The notes beneath the pieces are model-generated. The model did not search any database and was not told the origin of the DNA. It worked only from the letters and a program-made list of their open reading frames with translations. The translations under genes and the position numbers were made by a program. Positions 5,401 to 6,667 of a stretch of DNA of 6,667 nt are shown piece by piece (position 1 is the first letter of the stretch; every line of letters begins with the position of its first letter). The stretch is from Chloroflexota bacterium. GTDB lineage: Bacteria > Chloroflexota > Dehalococcoidia > UBA2979. The DNA lies in contig JAQCJS010000056.1 in NCBI GenBank assembly GCA_027592975.1, forward strand, positions 1 through 6,667, written 5' to 3'.

Positions 5401-6201
5401 CGACACCAGCACGTCCTGCAGCCGGTGCCGGTCCGCCTCGTGGTAGTGCACGTCGCCGGTGCCGACCACGGGCACGCCGAGGTGGTCCGCCAGCGCGACG
5501 AGCGCGCGGTTCCGCGGCCGGTCGCCGAAGACGAGGTTGTCCTGCAGTTCCACGAACACGTTGTCGTGCCCGAACCAGTCCACCCACCTCGACAGCGCGC
5601 GCTCGGCCTCGGCGATCCGCGCCTCCTGCACGAGGCGTGGGACGAGGCCGTCGCGGCAGCCGGTGAGCAGGATGATCCCGGCGGCATGATCGCGCAGCAC
5701 CTCCACCGTGACGACGGGATCGAGGCGGCGCGTCTCCCGTGCGTCCTGCGTCTCCTCGAATAACCCGAACGCGATGCTGGAGAGCCGGCACAGGTGGGAG
5801 TAGCCCTGCCGCGTCTCCGCGAGCAGCGTGACGTGCGACCGCGACCCGTCCGCCTCCGCGACGGTCAACTCCAGGCCGGTGATCGCGCGCAGCCCTTCCT
5901 CCTTCGCGGAGCGCGCGAACTCCATCGATCCGTACATCGCCTCGTGATCCGTCAGTGCGAGCGCGGCGTGGCCCTGCACCTTCGCCGCGACCAGCAGCTC
6001 GTCGATGCTCGATGCGCCATCGAGGAGCGAGTAGTTGGAGTGCAGGTGCAGTTCCACGTACGGGACGGCGTCCAGCACCTCCACCGGCACGGGCACGGCC
6101 GGATCGCGCGGTGCCATCGATCGAGGCACGTCGCCGACGAGCTCCGCGTCCAGCGCGCGGCGTCGCGCTTCGAACAGGTCCCAGGAGTAGTCCGGGCTCA
6201 T
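2470..6201 (-). CDS. dnaE2: DnaE2/ImuC-type error-prone DNA polymerase III alpha subunit, with in-frame repeat insertion
   Basis: This 1243-residue C-family polymerase would act in translesion synthesis and damage-induced mutagenesis, normally with ImuB. The PHP domain (about 48-330) begins ELHLHSNYSLLDGAS and keeps H52, H54, D61, H86, E111, H123, C182, D250 and H252. The palm has GRGRGSS (416-422), PDIDLDF (457-463; D460 and D462 catalytic) and VKIDFLGL (715-722; D718 the third aspartate). Fingers include RPGPIVGGAVNPY (798-810) and FQDQVIEVAKRMGGF (844-858). LNEQPMGFYPP (946-956) is a DnaE2 hallmark. A helix-hairpin-helix region lies near 1000-1060 and an OB fold near 1152-1186. The protein is longer than the usual 1000-1100 residues because of an N-terminal extension of about 45 residues and an insert at about 551-645. 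ATG overlaps the TGA of the DUF6504 gene, so the two are co-translated. No convincing LexA box was found. Confidence 0.96.
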   Translation of the reverse strand: MSPDYSWDLFEARRRALDAELVGDVPRSMAPRDPAVPVPVEVLDAVPYVELHLHSNYSLLDGASSIDELLVAAKVQGHAALALTDHEAMYGSMEFARSAKEEGLRAITGLELTVAEADGSRSHVTLLAETRQGYSHLCRLSSIAFGLFEETQDARETRRLDPVVTVEVLRDHAAGIILLTGCRDGLVPRLVQEARIAEAERALSRWVDWFGHDNVFVELQDNLVFGDRPRNRALVALADHLGVPVVGTGDVHYHEADRHRLQDVLVSIKHRKTLDESHRERRANAEFMLRTPEEQARRFASYHPEAAANSVRIARRCAFDLTQDLGYSLPASTTREGRTQIEELRTLCMERLDRKYSFGERTTAIARLERELELVELNQLAGFFLVYHEVMKLAEEVAREVRGPSRARSVTELPPGRGRGSSVASIICYLIGLSHIDPIRNRLSVDRFLNDGMRSLPDIDLDFPRDIREALIERVYVKWGKDHAALVAIFPTYRLRSAVRDIGKVLGLPEAEVDRLAKRSKPYDRASEAQREVQRQRGVSDDLVDYVSAHNAGGARAAEALTSSLSRFAGEGVRGLDVAPAASRNSAAAKDWGGTPSSPSARHKRSESPVPREREGGPLVHLDAPRSYLDTPRADDSADARALLATPNAEDRAWAILSEMSAQLAGFPRHLSQHVGGMVISSEPLIDCVPCQPARWPNRYLAHWDKDSIDDARMVKIDFLGLGMLSVVEECVDLVEHHRHRIVDLSRINMADEVVYDEICRGDTVGVFQIESRAQIAMLPRTQPRSLDDLTVQVSIVRPGPIVGGAVNPYVRRREARRRDPNHVIAMPECVRPALEETLGVVLFQDQVIEVAKRMGGFNAGEAETFRRAMSRKRSAAIMERYRQQFMDGAADRGVALDTATTMFENLLGFAEFGFPKSHGAAFGLLAYQSTWLKHYYAPEYLCALLNEQPMGFYPPHVLTKDAQRHGVAVRRPDVSLSDARCTVEEITPDDAQTGLRGVIRVGLGYVKGVGEVSARRVEDERARDGAYRSLFDFVQRTGLSQEATTNLIRIGAFDSLGLNRRELIWQLGLFHGGFEQGDLRRSKDRQMRLALPTEQDEVRLSDFNAYQRMAGDYAVLRLSPDSHPMQFLRAGLGEGVVSSRHLRDLPGGRRVDVAGLVVCRQQPMTAKGIIFLLLEDEFGMLNVLVSKELVEAQRDVVRTAPFVRVRGKLETRAGEQRTLVADTVEQCFLPQALTMPTGKSWG
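4353..4418. repeat. Second, imperfect palindrome inside dnaE2
   Basis: Left arm CGCCCT (4353-4358) plus CTCCCT (4363-4368) pairs with AGGGAG (4404-4409) plus AGGGCG (4413-4418), with a GC-rich centre. It encodes the arginine- and proline-rich stretch around residues 596-617 (RHKRSESPVPREREGG at 602-617). It has no obvious second copy in the window, so its identity as a dispersed repeat is inferred. Confidence 0.4.
4476..4524. repeat. Palindromic (REP-like) element inserted in frame in dnaE2, copy B
   Basis: The core hairpin has CCCTCTCCTGC (4487-4497), a GAA loop and the arm GCGGGAGAGGG (4501-4511). These 25 bases are identical to 6629-6653 and nearly identical to hairpin 2 of copy A. Outer arms GCCCTCTGACC (4476-4486) and GGTGAGGGC (4516-4524) are inverted repeats with a two-base bulge. 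On the minus strand it is read as ALTSSLSRFAGEGVRGL (residues 560-576) with no stop or frameshift. Confidence 0.85.
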
Positions 6202-6554
6202 GGGTGGCGCGCCTGTCCTGCCGAGTACGGCTGTTCGAACCAGCCACCGTGGGCCTCGTCACGGAAGATCGTCAGCGGACGGCCGCCCTCCAGGATCACG
6301 CGGTAGTACGTGCGCGCCTGTCCGTTCCCGGTCATCGGGCCGCCCTCGCGCCACCATGCCTCCGCGATGCGCCACACCTCGTCCACCACCTCCACGCGCG
6401 CCTCCACGCCTCGCTTGCCGCGTGCGTCGGTGCGCGTGACCGCCAGCGGCAGCGCGTCCGGGTGCGCGCGGTCGATGCGCACCATGACCGGTCGCGGCAT
6501 CCCGATCGGCCGCAGCGTCGTCTTCTTCTTGGGTGTGGTGCGTGCTGGGGGCAT
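6198..6554 (-). CDS. DUF6504 family protein, ImuB C-terminal-domain-like, coupled to dnaE2
   Basis: This 118-residue basic protein has a disordered N-terminus (PPARTTPKKKTT) and a conserved core: RVEVVDEVWRIAEAWWRE (53-70), RTYYRVILEGGRPLTIFRD (81-99) and GGWFEQPYS (103-111). That pattern matches DUF6504, a domain seen fused to the C-terminus of ImuB-like Y-family polymerases or encoded as a separate protein beside them in GC-rich bacteria. Its biochemical activity is not known to me; a scaffolding role in the mutasome is an inference. The ATG at 6554 is supported by AGAAGGA eight bases upstream. The stop TGA overlaps the dnaE2 ATG (ATGA), so the genes form a translationally coupled operon. 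The Y-family polymerase itself is not in the window. Moderately sure of the family, unsure of the function. Confidence 0.8.
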   Translation of the reverse strand: MPPARTTPKKKTTLRPIGMPRPVMVRIDRAHPDALPLAVTRTDARGKRGVEARVEVVDEVWRIAEAWWREGGPMTGNGQARTYYRVILEGGRPLTIFRDEAHGGWFEQPYSAGQARHP

Positions 6555-6562
6555 CAGCGTTG

Positions 6563-6569
6563 TCCTTCT
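6563..6569 (-). promoter_or_regulatory. Ribosome binding site of the DUF6504 gene
   Basis: AGAAGGA on the minus strand, eight bases before the ATG at 6554-6552. It decides the start over an in-frame or shifted ATG further upstream. dnaE2 has no comparable site of its own directly before its ATG, which fits translational coupling. Confidence 0.6.
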
Positions 6570-6586
6570 GCGTCACGGGGCGGGAC

Positions 6587-6664
6587 GGCCCTCTCCCGAA
6601 ACCGGGCGGGGGGCGGATCCGCTCAGAACCCTCTCCTGCGAAGCGGGAGAGGGCAGGGTGAAGG
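6587..6664. repeat. Bipartite GC-rich palindromic (REP/BIME-like) element, copy C, at the right edge
   Basis: It has the same order as copy A. A degenerate first hairpin starts CCCTCTCCCG at 6589-6598, followed by AAA and CCGGGCGGGG. After a spacer comes hairpin 2, CCCTCTCCTGC (6629-6639), GAA and GCGGGAGAGGG (6643-6653), then CAGGGTGA. The distance between the two hairpin starts is 40 bases, against about 47 in copy A. It lies upstream of the DUF6504-dnaE2 operon. Any gene to its right is outside the window. The element may extend past the edge. Confidence 0.8.
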
Positions 6665-6667
6665 CCT

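Noticed and set aside
6222..6237. Possible SOS (LexA) box, CGAACAGCCGTACTCG on the minus strand, 20 bases upstream of dnaE2
   Set aside because: The left half fits CGAAC but the right half matches GTTCG poorly, and the bases are explained by coding for the conserved FEQPYS end of the DUF6504 protein.
4823..6262. A 479-codon open frame on the minus strand in another frame of dnaE2
   Set aside because: The translation is almost entirely Arg, Gly, Ala and Pro, typical of a shifted frame in GC-rich DNA, while the overlapping dnaE2 frame carries all polymerase motifs.
6259..6576. A 105-codon minus-strand frame overlapping the DUF6504 gene
   Set aside because: It is a shifted frame with Arg/Gly/Ala-rich composition. 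The DUF6504 frame has a Shine-Dalgarno sequence, conserved motifs and an ATGA junction with dnaE2.

Overview
This is a GC-rich bacterial chromosomal window with compact gene packing. It contains six complete protein genes and one truncated gene. No rRNA, tRNA, CRISPR array or transposase was recognised. The GC content, the DnaE2 plus DUF6504 gene pair, the -10-like hexamers placed directly before ATGs and the dispersed GC-rich palindromes suggest Chloroflexota or another GC-rich lineage such as Actinomycetota or Deinococcota. This placement is an inference with low to moderate confidence.

Layout from left to right: (1) the first 72 codons of a class-III (glutamate-1-semialdehyde aminomutase-like) aminotransferase on the minus strand, running off the left edge; (2) a divergent pterin-4a-carbinolamine dehydratase on the plus strand; (3) converging on it with only 10 nt between stops, a minus-strand pair made of a TPR-like protein and an alpha/beta hydrolase whose reading frames overlap by 23 nt; (4) a 178-bp divergent intergenic region holding a two-hairpin palindromic repeat and two -10-like hexamers, each 6-7 nt from an ATG; (5) a 96-aa protein of unknown function on the plus strand; (6) a 1243-aa DnaE2/ImuC-type C-family DNA polymerase on the minus strand, whose stop codon overlaps the stop of the 96-aa gene; (7) upstream of dnaE2 and joined to it by an ATGA overlap, a 118-aa DUF6504 protein; (8) another copy of the palindromic repeat at the right edge.

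The DUF6504-dnaE2 pair looks like part of a mutagenic translesion-synthesis (mutasome) cassette. The usual Y-family partner (ImuB-like) is not in the window and may lie beyond the right edge.

The most unusual observation is inside dnaE2. A copy of the same GC-rich palindromic element found in the two intergenic regions sits in frame in the polymerase coding sequence. It lies within a segment of roughly 100 extra residues between the second and third catalytic aspartates of the palm, next to a second imperfect palindrome and a run of codons unlike the rest of the gene. This resembles the in-frame palindromic elements described in Rickettsia (RPEs), here in an error-prone replicase. The PHP domain of the same protein keeps all nine predicted metal ligands, which is not the rule for DnaE2 proteins.
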